A DNA stretch of 64,000 nucleotides from contig NZ_CP071604.1 in the NCBI RefSeq assembly GCF_017357225.1, positions 499,001 to 563,000 on the forward strand. The letters are read 5' to 3'. Below, one piece after another: positions 1-7,507 of the stretch. The notes below the pieces were generated by a model. It made no database searches. It was given only the letters and a program-made list of their open reading frames with translations, and was not told where the DNA came from. Source of the DNA: Rhizobium binae (GTDB taxonomy: Bacteria > Pseudomonadota > Alphaproteobacteria > Rhizobiales > Rhizobiaceae). Every line of letters begins with the position of its first letter. The stretch's first letter is position 1. Made by a program: the position numbers and the translations under genes.

Positions 1-11
1 GAGGAAAGATC

Positions 12-893
12 ATGGCCAGTTACAACGCAGCCAAGTCGGGCACTTTCAGGATCGGCGGCGAGATCGAGATCAATCGTCTCGGTTTCGGCGCCATGCGCGT
101 CACCGGCAAGGGCATCTGGGGCGAGCCCGAAGATCACGCTGAATCCATCCGCACACTGAAGCGCCTGCCGGAGCTTGGCGTCAATTTCATCGATACGGCC
201 GATTCCTACGGCCCCGACGTTTCCGAATGGCTGATCAAGGAGGCGCTGCATCCCTATGGCGGCAAGTCCGTCGTCGCCACCAAGGGCGGCCTGACCCGCC
301 ACGGCCCCGACATCTGGCTGCCGGTCGGCCGTCCCGAATATCTGATCCAGCAGGCGCATAAGAGCCTGCGCAATCTCGGGGTCGAGCGGATCGATCTCTG
401 GCAGCTTCACCGCATCGATCCGAAAGTGCCGGCCAGGGAACAGTTTGATGCGATCAAGTCGCTGCTCGACGCCGGCCTCATCCGCCATGCCGGCTTGAGC
501 GAAGTCTCCGTCGCCGAGATCGAGGCGGCCTCGAAGCACTTCAGGGTCGCCACCGTCCAGAACCGCTATAACCTCGTCGATCGCACCAGCGAAGACGTGC
601 TCGATTATTGCGCCAAGCACAATATCGGCTTCATCCCCTGGTATCCGCTGGCCGCCGGCGATCTCACCAAGCCCGGCTCGCTGCTCGATACGATCGCCAG
701 GAAGCATGGTGCCGCGCCGAGCCAGATCGCGCTCGCCTGGGTGCTGAAGCGCAGCCCGGTGATGCTGCCGATCCCCGGCACCTCCAAGGTCAAGCACCTG
801 GAAGAAAACGTCGCGGCCGTCGACATCACCCTCTCCGACGAGGAGTTTTCGGCGCTGGATGCCGAGGGGCGGAAAGTGTTCAAGGCGGCTTAA
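12..893 (+). CDS. Aldo/keto reductase
   Basis: A 293-residue NAD(P)H-dependent oxidoreductase of the aldo/keto reductase family, expected to be a soluble TIM barrel acting on aldehydes or ketones. The catalytic tetrad is visible: Asp61 and Tyr66 in IDTADSYG, Lys91 in VVATKGG and His133 in LWQLHR. The C-terminal part has the usual cofactor-binding segment with [19 protein letters not shown] Shine-Dalgarno (GAGGAAAG) lies just before the ATG. The substrate cannot be told from sequence. It appears to be monocistronic, followed by a repeat fragment and an sRNA. The family is certain; the specific reaction is unknown. Confidence 0.9.
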   Translation: MASYNAAKSGTFRIGGEIEINRLGFGAMRVTGKGIWGEPEDHAESIRTLKRLPELGVNFIDTADSYGPDVSEWLIKEALHPYGGKSVVATKGGLTRHGPDIWLPVGRPEYLIQQAHKSLRNLGVERIDLWQLHRIDPKVPAREQFDAIKSLLDAGLIRHAGLSEVSVAEIEAASKHFRVATVQNRYNLVDRTSEDVLDYCAKHNIGFIPWYPLAAGDLTKPGSLLDTIARKHGAAPSQIALAWVLKRSPVMLPIPGTSKVKHLEENVAAVDITLSDEEFSALDAEGRKVFKAA

Positions 894-911
894 GGAGTGA
901 CGGCAGCCGAT

Positions 912-961
912 TTTCCCCGCGAGCGACCGCGAGCGGGGAGGTGGCGGCAGCCGGATGAGGG
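912..961. repeat. Partial RIME-like repeat fragment
   Basis: A short stretch with a CCCCGCGAGC...GAGCGGGGAG inverted repeat followed by GGCGGCAGCCGGATGAGG. It resembles the right end of the three fuller mosaic repeats at 18329, 24680 and 54507. It appears truncated. Confidence 0.45.
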
Positions 962-1130
962 CAGGCGGCGCGCTCTAACGTCGAGGCCTCATTTTTCAGC
1001 AGAATTTGACCATCCGGTCAAAGATGCCGCAAAATGAGGCGTCGATCTGTTGTTTTGAGGGCAAGCGTTGCGTTGGGTGCATTGCTGCATTGCGGTATTT
1101 TCGCTATTCCCGATCAAATGAATGGGCTAT

Positions 1131-1136
1131 CTATAT
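1131..1136 (+). promoter_or_regulatory. Candidate -10 element of the sRNA
   Basis: CTATAT lies 5 bp before the first sRNA stem and matches the alphaproteobacterial housekeeping -10 hexamer. I see no good -35 at the matching distance, so an activator may be needed. Confidence 0.45.
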
Positions 1137-1140
1137 CTCC

Positions 1141-1262
1141 GTAAGCAGCGCACTCCTCCTCCCAGCGCTCTTACATCGGACTGACAACACTCCTCCTCCC
1201 AGTTGTCAGTCAGTATCAAGAGCCTGGCGCACCTCCTCCCGCGCCAGGCTCTTTTCTTTTTC
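1141..1262 (+). ncRNA. Trans-acting sRNA with three anti-Shine-Dalgarno loops (alpha-r14/NfeR1-like)
   Basis: Three consecutive hairpins each present the same loop core CCTCCTCCC (1155-1163, 1192-1200, 1232-1240). Stem 1 is GTAAG/CTTAC plus AGCGC/GCGCT (1141-1174). Stem 2 is a perfect 9-bp ACTGACAAC/GTTGTCAGT (1180-1210). Stem 3 is a perfect 13-bp stem (1218-1230 with 1241-1253) followed by a T-rich tail, so it doubles as the Rho-independent terminator. The hexamer CTATAT at 1131-1136, a good alphaproteobacterial -10, puts the start near 1141-1144 and the transcript near 120 nt. Size, hairpin count and loop motif match what is described for the rhizobial alpha-r14 family (NfeR1 in Sinorhizobium), which pairs with ribosome-binding sites of many mRNAs. 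The assignment is by pattern, not by a search. Confidence 0.85.
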
Positions 1263-1360
1263 CCATCAAGTTCTTCACCGCGGTTTGACTCGGCAAGCGT
1301 CGTCGGACTATTTGAACGGGCGCCCCTCTGTCCGGTGCGCGCACCGGTTGGAGTTCGGTC

Positions 1361-2638
1361 ATGATCGGCAAATGGCGCGCCCCGCATGCGGCCCTGACAG
1401 GTCTTCTGGTTGCAACGCTTGTGCTCGCCGGCTGCGGCGGCAGGCCGGTCGGCGTCATGCAGGCGGCCGGTGCGGTGCCGCCGGGCACCTCGAAGGTCGA
1501 TCTCTTGGTGGCGACGACGCGGGCTGCCGATGACAATCCCGCCGTGCTTTTCTCCGGCGAACGCGGCACCGGGCTCACCGTCAATGCCGTCGATGTCTCC
1601 ATTCCACCGGATGCCAATCGCAAGGTCGGCCAGGTGCAATGGCCAAAGCGGCTGCCGGCAGACCCCTTGCGCGATTTCGTCACCGTGTCCGTCGATCCGC
1701 TGGAAGGCGAGCGGGCGGGCGAGCGCTGGCTGAAGACCCATATGCCGAAAAGCCGCCGCGTTCTGGTCTTCGTGCACGGTTTCAACAATCGTTACGAGGA
1801 TGCCGTCTACCGCTTCGCCCAGATCGTTCATGATTCGCATGCCGACGTCGCACCTGTCGTTTTCACCTGGCCCTCGCGCGCCAGCATCTTCGATTACAAT
1901 TACGACAAGGAAAGCACCAACTATTCCCGCGACGCGCTGGAGGAGCTGCTGACCCGGACCGCCGCCAATCCCGCCGTCGCCGACATCACCATCATGGCGC
2001 ATTCGATGGGCACCTGGCTCACCGTCGAAGCGCTCAGGCAGATGGCGATCCGCAATGGTGAGGTCGCCGGCAAGATCAACAATGTCATCCTCGCCTCGCC
2101 GGATCTCGATGTCGACGTCTTCGGCCGCCAGTTCGCAAGCCTTGGCAAGGACAAGCCGCATTTCACCATCTTCGTCTCGCAGGACGACCGGGCGCTCGCC
2201 TTGTCGCGGCGCATCTCCGGCAATATCGATCGCCTCGGCCAGATCGACCCCTCGGCCGAGCCCTATCGCAGCAAGCTCGAAGCGGCCGGGATCACCGTGC
2301 TCGATCTCACCAAGCTCAAGGGCGGCGACCGGCTGAACCACGGCAAATTCGCCGAAAGCCCGGAAGTGGTGAAGCTGATCGGCGACCGGCTGATCGCCGG
2401 CCAGACGATCACCGATTCCAATGTCGGCCTCGGCGAGGCCGTCGGCGCCGTCGCGATGGGCGCTGCCCAGACCGCCGGAAGTGCCGTCGGCGTCGCCGTC
2501 AGCACGCCGATCGCCATCTTCGATCCGCGCACGAGGCGCAATTACGACGCCCAGCTGAAGCGTCTCGGCCAGTCGGTGAATAATACCGTCGGATCGGTGG
2601 GTGACAGCGTCGGCGCCGGCCTGCCAGAAAGCCAGTGA
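1361..2638 (+). CDS. Alpha/beta-hydrolase lipoprotein (DUF900 family)
   Basis: A 425-residue predicted serine hydrolase anchored to a membrane. The N-terminus has a hydrophobic signal sequence ending in the lipobox LAGC (about residue 25), so it should be processed by signal peptidase II. The hydrolase core contains VFVHGFNN (about residue 137), an oxyanion-hole type HGF motif, and the nucleophile elbow AHSMGTW with Ser215. This matches the DUF900 esterase/lipase-like family. The last 80 residues are rich in Ala, Gly and Val and look like a non-catalytic tail. The start ATG follows GGAG. The substrate is unknown; no neighbouring gene suggests one. Confidence 0.8.
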   Translation: MIGKWRAPHAALTGLLVATLVLAGCGGRPVGVMQAAGAVPPGTSKVDLLVATTRAADDNPAVLFSGERGTGLTVNAVDVSIPPDANRKVGQVQWPKRLPADPLRDFVTVSVDPLEGERAGERWLKTHMPKSRRVLVFVHGFNNRYEDAVYRFAQIVHDSHADVAPVVFTWPSRASIFDYNYDKESTNYSRDALEELLTRTAANPAVADITIMAHSMGTWLTVEALRQMAIRNGEVAGKINNVILASPDLDVDVFGRQFASLGKDKPHFTIFVSQDDRALALSRRISGNIDRLGQIDPSAEPYRSKLEAAGITVLDLTKLKGGDRLNHGKFAESPEVVKLIGDRLIAGQTITDSNVGLGEAVGAVAMGAAQTAGSAVGVAVSTPIAIFDPRTRRNYDAQLKRLGQSVNNTVGSVGDSVGAGLPESQ

Positions 2639-2722
2639 AAATTCCGTAGGCAATCATCGCCGATCTGATATATCACGTTGGCGAAGCGGCGGTCTTGTCT
2701 GCCGTGCGGTTGGGTTGATGGC

Positions 2723-3973
2723 ATGGCTGAAGAGACGAAGAAGAGGGTTGTTGTGGTCGGCGCGGGGGTGGTCGGCGCCTCCATTGCTTTCGAATTGCAG
2801 CGGCGTGGCAATCAAGTGACGCTGGTCGACAAAGGCGAGCCGGGACGCGGCACCTCTTTCGGCAACATGGCGAGCATCGCGCTCGATTTCGCCGCCGGGT
2901 CGGGCCCTTCGACCTGGAAGAAAATGCCCGGCTGGCTGCTCGATCCCGAAGGCCCGGTCTGGCTGCGCCCCTCCTATGCGGCAAAAATGCTGCCCTGGTT
3001 CCTGCGCTTCCTCGCCGCCGGCCGCCCGTCGCGCCTCAGAGAAATCGAGGATGCCGGCATGAGCCTGTCGCAGCGCGCGCTCGGCGATTTCAGGGAGATG
3101 CTCCAGGCGATCGGCGCCTCCGAGCTGATGACGGAGGAGGGGTGTCTGGCGATCTACGAGACGGAAGCGGAATTTGCCGCCGACCGCGGCCACCTCGCCA
3201 TGATGCAGCGCTACGGCCTCGAATTCGAAGTCTTGAGCAACGGCGCCATCCAATATCATGAGCCGGCCCTTTCGCCTGCCGTCGCCAAGGCCGTGCTGCT
3301 GCCCGACAACAAGTCGATCCGCGATCCCTATAGTCTGGTGGTCAAATTGGCCGAGGCGGCCAAGGCCGCGGGCGCGTCCTGTGTCTCCGGCGCTGTCAGG
3401 AACATCGAGCGCAAGGGCGATGGCGCCGTCGTCGTTCTCTTGGAAGATGGCGGCCGCCTCGAGGCCGATTCCGTCGTGCTCGCCGCCGGTGTCCACACCC
3501 GCTTTCTGGCCGAAAAGCTCGGCGAGCCGATCCCGCTCGAAACCGAGCGCGGCTATCACACCCAGATCATGAAGCCGGGTATTTCCATGCGCTATTCGGT
3601 GATCTGGCCGGCGCGCGCCTTCATGGTGACGCCGACGGCCGGCGGCATCCGTGTCGGTGGCAATGTCGAGCTCGCCGGGCTCGATGCCGCGCCCGACTTC
3701 CGCCGCCCGCGCGTGCTCGTGCGCCACGCTCAGCGGGCGCTGCCCGGGCTGAAGCTTGAGGAGGCGACGGATTGGATGGGCCATCGCCCGGCGCTGCCCG
3801 ATACGATCCCGATCATTTCGCCGTCGTCGAAAATGTCGGGGGTCTTCTATGCGACCGGGCACGGCCATCTCGGCCTGACCTATGCCGCGACGACAGCGCG
3901 GCTGATCGGCGATATGGTGAGCGGCATTGAGCCGCCGGTCGACATCCGCCCGTTCCGCATCGACCGATACTGA
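2723..3973 (+). CDS. FAD-dependent D-amino-acid dehydrogenase-like oxidoreductase
   Basis: A 416-residue flavoprotein of the DAO/DadA family. The dinucleotide-binding motif VVGAGVVGASIAFELQRRG lies near residue 8, and the C-terminal FAD-contact segment YATGHGHLGLTYA near residue 374 is typical. It probably oxidises a D-amino acid or imino acid and passes electrons to the respiratory chain. The start at 2723 is preferred to the in-frame codon at 2678 because it puts the FAD motif close to the N-terminus as in relatives. The gene lies 35 bp before a proline-racemase-superfamily gene; such pairs usually degrade hydroxyproline (cis-4-hydroxy-D-proline dehydrogenase after epimerisation). That substrate is inferred from context only. 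Confidence 0.82.
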   Translation: MAEETKKRVVVVGAGVVGASIAFELQRRGNQVTLVDKGEPGRGTSFGNMASIALDFAAGSGPSTWKKMPGWLLDPEGPVWLRPSYAAKMLPWFLRFLAAGRPSRLREIEDAGMSLSQRALGDFREMLQAIGASELMTEEGCLAIYETEAEFAADRGHLAMMQRYGLEFEVLSNGAIQYHEPALSPAVAKAVLLPDNKSIRDPYSLVVKLAEAAKAAGASCVSGAVRNIERKGDGAVVVLLEDGGRLEADSVVLAAGVHTRFLAEKLGEPIPLETERGYHTQIMKPGISMRYSVIWPARAFMVTPTAGGIRVGGNVELAGLDAAPDFRRPRVLVRHAQRALPGLKLEEATDWMGHRPALPDTIPIISPSSKMSGVFYATGHGHLGLTYAATTARLIGDMVSGIEPPVDIRPFRIDRY

Positions 3974-4008
3974 ATGAGAATCGTTATCTCGGAACCGGAG
4001 TTTTCGAT

Positions 4009-5046
4009 ATGAGATGGAAACGCACGATCCAGCTACTGGATGTTCATGCCGAAGGCGAGATCGGCCGCGTCGCGATCGGCGGCGTGCCGAAGATACCGGG
4101 CGATACGATCGCCGCCCAGCTGCATTGGCTGAACACCGATCCGAAGGGCGACGAGCTTCGCCGCTTCCTCTGCCTGGAGCCGCGCGGCGCTCCGATCGGC
4201 TCGGTCAACCTGCTGCTGCCGGCAAGGCATCCGGAAGCGGACGCCGCCTTCATCATCCTGCAGCCCGACCAGGCGCATGCGAGCTCCGGCTCGAACTCGA
4301 TCTGTGTGACGACGGCGCTGCTCGAAGCCGGAATCGTCGAGATGCAGGAGCCGGAGACAATCGTCACACTGGAAACGGCAGCCGGCCTCGTCAAGGCGAC
4401 CGCGACCTGCCGCGACGGGCGCTGCGAAAAAGTCCGGCTCACCATGGTGCCGTCCTTCGTGCATGAACTCGATGTCGAGATCGACACGCCGCATTGGGGC
4501 AAGATCAAGGCCGATCTCTGCTACGGCGGCATCTTCTATGCCCTCGTCGATGTCGACCAGATCAATCTCACGATCGAGAAGGCCAATGCGGCCGGCCTCG
4601 TCCAGGCCGGCATGATCCTCAAGGAACTGATCAACCGCGACATCAAGGTCGTCCATCCCGAAATCCCGGCAATCTCGGGCGTCGCCTATGTCATGTTTCG
4701 CGATACCGAGGCCGACGGCACGGTGCGCACCTGCACCACCATGTGGCCGGGCCGGGCCGACCGCTCGCCCTGCGGCACCGGCAATTCCGCCAATCTCGCC
4801 GCGCTCCATGCCCGCGGCAGGGCGAAACTCGGCGACGTCTTCACCTCGAAATCGATCATCGGATCGCAGTTCGAGGTCGGCCTGCAGGCGGTGACCGAGG
4901 TCGCCGGCCGCCCGGCGGTCATCCCCACCATCACCGGCCGCGGCTTCACCTTCGGCCTGACCCAGGTGGCGCTCGACCCCTTCGATCCGCATCCCGCAGG
5001 TTTTGCGCTCACGGATGTCTGGGGGCCATCGGCGGGGGAGATTTGA
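4009..5046 (+). CDS. Proline-racemase superfamily enzyme (hydroxyproline epimerase / 3-hydroxyproline dehydratase type)
   Basis: A 345-residue cytosolic enzyme of the proline racemase superfamily. Two half-domains each carry one acid/base residue. The second site is the usual SPCGTGN with Cys255. At the first site, where racemases and 4-hydroxyproline epimerases have Met-Cys-Gly-His, this protein has Ser92-Ser93-Gly94-Ser95, so Ser93 replaces the Cys. Ser/Cys members have been reported with hydroxyproline epimerase and trans-3-hydroxy-L-proline dehydratase activities, so the exact reaction is open. It follows the FAD oxidoreductase by 35 bp in the same direction, which fits a hydroxyproline pathway. 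No hydroxyproline importer or deaminase is next to it. Confidence 0.8.
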   Translation: MRWKRTIQLLDVHAEGEIGRVAIGGVPKIPGDTIAAQLHWLNTDPKGDELRRFLCLEPRGAPIGSVNLLLPARHPEADAAFIILQPDQAHASSGSNSICVTTALLEAGIVEMQEPETIVTLETAAGLVKATATCRDGRCEKVRLTMVPSFVHELDVEIDTPHWGKIKADLCYGGIFYALVDVDQINLTIEKANAAGLVQAGMILKELINRDIKVVHPEIPAISGVAYVMFRDTEADGTVRTCTTMWPGRADRSPCGTGNSANLAALHARGRAKLGDVFTSKSIIGSQFEVGLQAVTEVAGRPAVIPTITGRGFTFGLTQVALDPFDPHPAGFALTDVWGPSAGEI

Positions 5047-5284
5047 GCCGGCGGTTTTGTCCGCTTTTCGGCGCCGATCGACGAGGAGAACGGCCACTCG
5101 GCGGCACTCACCGACGTACCGCATCCCGATGCAAAATGTCCCGCGTCTAGGTATATTCCAAAGCGCTCCACGACATGCGCTGCCGCGGCCCGACAACCGC
5201 GTGCGTTCACCACTGATGCAGTGAGGAGCCTCAACTGACGCTCTTGCGTCGTCACCGCGAGATCATCTGGGCTTACCGGGATAT

Positions 5285-6568
5285 TTAAACTGTCAGAAGG
5301 ACGCTCCTTGGCATTCTCGCCGCCGACATCAGGGGTTGGGCAACCTGATCCAGCAACTGGCCGGCATTCTGCTCTTCACCCAGCGACAGTGTTAGCAATT
5401 GAGCGACCGCCGGTTGCGCAAGTTGAAGTGCCATATTGCGAGCGGTGGTGTAGGCGGCGATCTCGTAGTGCTCGACCCGCAGCGCCGCTCCGATCAAAGC
5501 CAGATCAGCGGGAGCGTCTTCCTTTTTCTTGCCTTCCGCCATCACTTCCTCGCCTTCCTCAATCAGGCCGGCCATGCCCTTGCATGGCTTGGCGCGAGCC
5601 GAGGTGCCAAGGATGCGCAGACATTCGTTCAAACGCTCGACCTGCCCCTCCGTCTCGGCAAGATGGTTGCGCAGCAAGGTCTGCAGCTGCTGAGTGCGCG
5701 CGGCTTTCTGCATCTTGGGAAGCGCTTTCAACAGCTGTTTTTCCGCGTGGAGCAGGTCACGGAGTTCATCCACGAGGACTTCCTGAATCGCTTCCGCTCC
5801 TTCAGGGGAGGCGCTCTCAGCGCGGATCGCCGTTCCCCCGTTTTCGGCTCCCGGGAGATCCTGGAAGGCGGGCGCCTCCACAAATTCCCAAGGTTCTCCC
5901 TCATTCCATGGACCGCGGGCGTCAACCTCACCTAAATCCCCTCGACCCGTGGAATCGTTGAAGAACTGATCGACGAGTCCTGCAGTCGGCGCAATCCTGC
6001 CGACGCTCAGCGGCGGCTTGCCCATGCTTTCGAGGGCCAGGGCGAAAGCACGCATGTGGGTGATCTCCCTGGTCATCAGGAACTGCAGCGCATCCTTTGT
6101 CCCCGGATCGCGGCAGAAGTCGATCAAGCGTTCGTAGACGATCTTGGCACGGGCCTCCGCGGCTATATTGCTTCGCAGATCCACATCCAACTCGCCCGTT
6201 ATTTTCAGATAATCGGCAGTCCAGGGGTTTCCCATCGAATTGAAAAGGTTCACCCCACCGCCGCCTGCGATGGCGATCAGCGGGTCGGCTTCCGCCTCCT
6301 CTCTGACTGACTTCAGCGGCTTGAGATGCATCCTCGCAAGAGTCCCGACGATCTCGAGGTGGCTGAGTTCTTCGGTTCCGATGTCCATCAGGAGGTCCTT
6401 GCGACTGGGATCCTCGCAATTCAAACCTTGAATAGAGTATTGCATGGCTGCGGCAAGTTCGCCGTTTGCGCCACCGAACTGCTCAAGCAGCATATTGCCG
6501 AATTTTGGATCAGGTTCGTCAACCCGAACGGTATACATGAGCTTCTTTACATGGTGATACATTGGCAT
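5285..6568 (-). CDS. Manganese catalase fused to a DUF892 (YciF-like) ferritin-like domain
   Basis: A 427-residue protein with two four-helix ferritin-like domains. Residues 1-230 are a dimanganese catalase; the metal ligands appear as Glu37, Glu67, His70 (GTEELSH), Glu138 and His171 (REITHM). It should convert hydrogen peroxide to water and oxygen. After a linker of about 30 residues, residues 258-415 match DUF892/YciF: VDELRDLLHAEKQLLKALPKM, then Glu-rich helices with LRVEHYEIAAY. Known manganese catalases are shorter and lack this second domain. A strong AGGAGG precedes the ATG. Its neighbours are unrelated, and it is probably a stress-induced single gene (inference). Confidence 0.88.
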   Translation of the reverse strand: MPMYHHVKKLMYTVRVDEPDPKFGNMLLEQFGGANGELAAAMQYSIQGLNCEDPSRKDLLMDIGTEELSHLEIVGTLARMHLKPLKSVREEAEADPLIAIAGGGGVNLFNSMGNPWTADYLKITGELDVDLRSNIAAEARAKIVYERLIDFCRDPGTKDALQFLMTREITHMRAFALALESMGKPPLSVGRIAPTAGLVDQFFNDSTGRGDLGEVDARGPWNEGEPWEFVEAPAFQDLPGAENGGTAIRAESASPEGAEAIQEVLVDELRDLLHAEKQLLKALPKMQKAARTQQLQTLLRNHLAETEGQVERLNECLRILGTSARAKPCKGMAGLIEEGEEVMAEGKKKEDAPADLALIGAALRVEHYEIAAYTTARNMALQLAQPAVAQLLTLSLGEEQNAGQLLDQVAQPLMSAARMPRSVLLTV

Positions 6569-6668
6569 CCTCCTGGTTGGATGCCGACTAACCGACCCAT
6601 CGCAGGAATGTTCCCCGTCCGTGGCTCGTCAGGACACCGATGGCCGGCAGCCACATAGCAGGCCGCTC

Positions 6669-6713
6669 AGCCCTCATCCGTCGAAGGCCCCTTCGAGGCA
6701 CCTCAGGATCGAA
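6669..6713. repeat. Dispersed short palindromic repeat, copy 1
   Basis: CCCTCATCCGTCGAAGG...CTTCGAGGCACCTCAGGAT resembles the copy at 15256-15298. Both have CCTCATCC or CCTCGTCC at one end and CCTCAGGAT or TCTCAGGAT at the other, and could fold into a hairpin. Confidence 0.4.
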
Positions 6714-6867
6714 GGCGGAGCGGAGACGGCATTCCGGGGCGCAGGTGCCGGCATCCTACGCAATCTGCACAGAGTTCGATGGAAAAGCGGCAACTCTTCT
6801 TCGGCCCCGATAAACGAAGGCATAGTCCCGTCAACGACGCCGCAGAATCCCTCTGTCGACTTGACGT

Positions 6868-6938
6868 GCGGTGATCTCCTCAATCGGCGCCGGTCTGCCC
6901 AGCAGATATCCTTGGCCGATGTCATGATCATTAATGTT
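6868..6938 (-). pseudogene. Relic of an EAL-domain (c-di-GMP phosphodiesterase) C-terminus
   Basis: One minus-strand frame reads DHDIGQGYLLGRPAPIEEI, which is the characteristic last helix-loop segment of EAL domains (GCDIGQGYLFGRP-type). Nothing upstream in that frame or the neighbouring frames continues the domain, and no EAL catalytic motif is present. This is the decayed end of a former GGDEF/EAL gene. Confidence 0.6.
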
Positions 6939-6976
6939 GGCGGAAAGGCAGCCGTTGTGATGGAGACGCACTGCAC

Positions 6977-7017
6977 GCAGATGGCACCGCGCTTTTTTTT
7001 CGCGCGGTGCCATCTGC
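6977..7017 (-). terminator. Perfect 16-bp inverted repeat after the rbsD-like gene
   Basis: The arms GCAGATGGCACCGCGC (6977-6992) and its exact reverse complement (7002-7017) flank a 9-base loop that is T-rich on the plus strand. It lies 16 bp after the stop codon of the rbsD-like gene and probably ends or protects that mRNA. It lacks a following U-tract, so it may act as a stability hairpin or with Rho. Confidence 0.55.
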
Positions 7018-7033
7018 GGCAACTTTTTCCCGA

Positions 7034-7507
7034 TCAGTAGACGAACGGATCGACCTCGGCCGCCTGCGTGCCCGGCTCCTTCGGATAGATGACGCCCTTG
7101 CGCAGGATGATGTTGGCATAGAGCCTGGGTTCGCTGGTCTGGATCAGCGCGTGGGCGGCCCGCACCCGGCCATAGAAATCCTGGCCGACGAGCGGCACCA
7201 CCTGGCGGTGCGGCTCGTGGCGGGCGCAGCAGTCGATCATCTCCTCATGCACGGGATCGAGCTTGTCGCGCTCGGCCTTGACGGTCGAGCGGAAGATCGC
7301 CTCGGGCACGAAATCGTCGATCGGCAGCACGCTGAGCACGGCGTTGAGCACCGGAATGAGGTGGTGGCCGTCGAGCCGGATCAGCCGGCGGGCATCTTCG
7401 ACACCGGGATAATTGCCGTCGACGATCGCGATCTCGTCGCCGTGGCCCATGGCCCGCAGTGTTGCGAGCAATTCCGGGCTCAGAAGCGGATCAAGTCCCT
7501 TCAGCAT
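7034..7507 (-). CDS. RbsD/FucU-family sugar mutarotase
   Basis: A 157-residue protein of the RbsD/FucU family, which interconverts anomers of free sugars in the cytoplasm. The conserved N-terminal segment LLATLRAMGHGDEIAIVD carries the catalytic His22 and Asp24. Its start codon overlaps the 3' end of the ROK regulator gene by 17 bp, so the two are co-transcribed and probably translationally coupled. It sits opposite the fructose importer genes, which suggests a ketose or aldose entering through that transporter as substrate (inference). A second member of this family lies at 39223-39672, about 32 kb away. Confidence 0.85.
   Translation of the reverse strand: MLKGLDPLLSPELLATLRAMGHGDEIAIVDGNYPGVEDARRLIRLDGHHLIPVLNAVLSVLPIDDFVPEAIFRSTVKAERDKLDPVHEEMIDCCARHEPHRQVVPLVGQDFYGRVRAAHALIQTSEPRLYANIILRKGVIYPKEPGTQAAEVDPFVY

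Larger units (their letters stand above)
6569..7033. other. Gene-free stretch with repeat, EAL relic and long hairpin
   Basis: No intact gene. From left to right it holds a short dispersed repeat (6669-6713), a relic of an EAL-domain gene on the minus strand (6868-6938) and a perfect 16-bp inverted repeat (6977-7017). Confidence 0.7.

Noticed and set aside
1127..2653. A 508-codon minus-strand frame over the hydrolase gene and the sRNA
   Set aside because: It mirrors a lipoprotein with a clear lipobox and Ser-hydrolase motif, and would also cross the sRNA hairpins.
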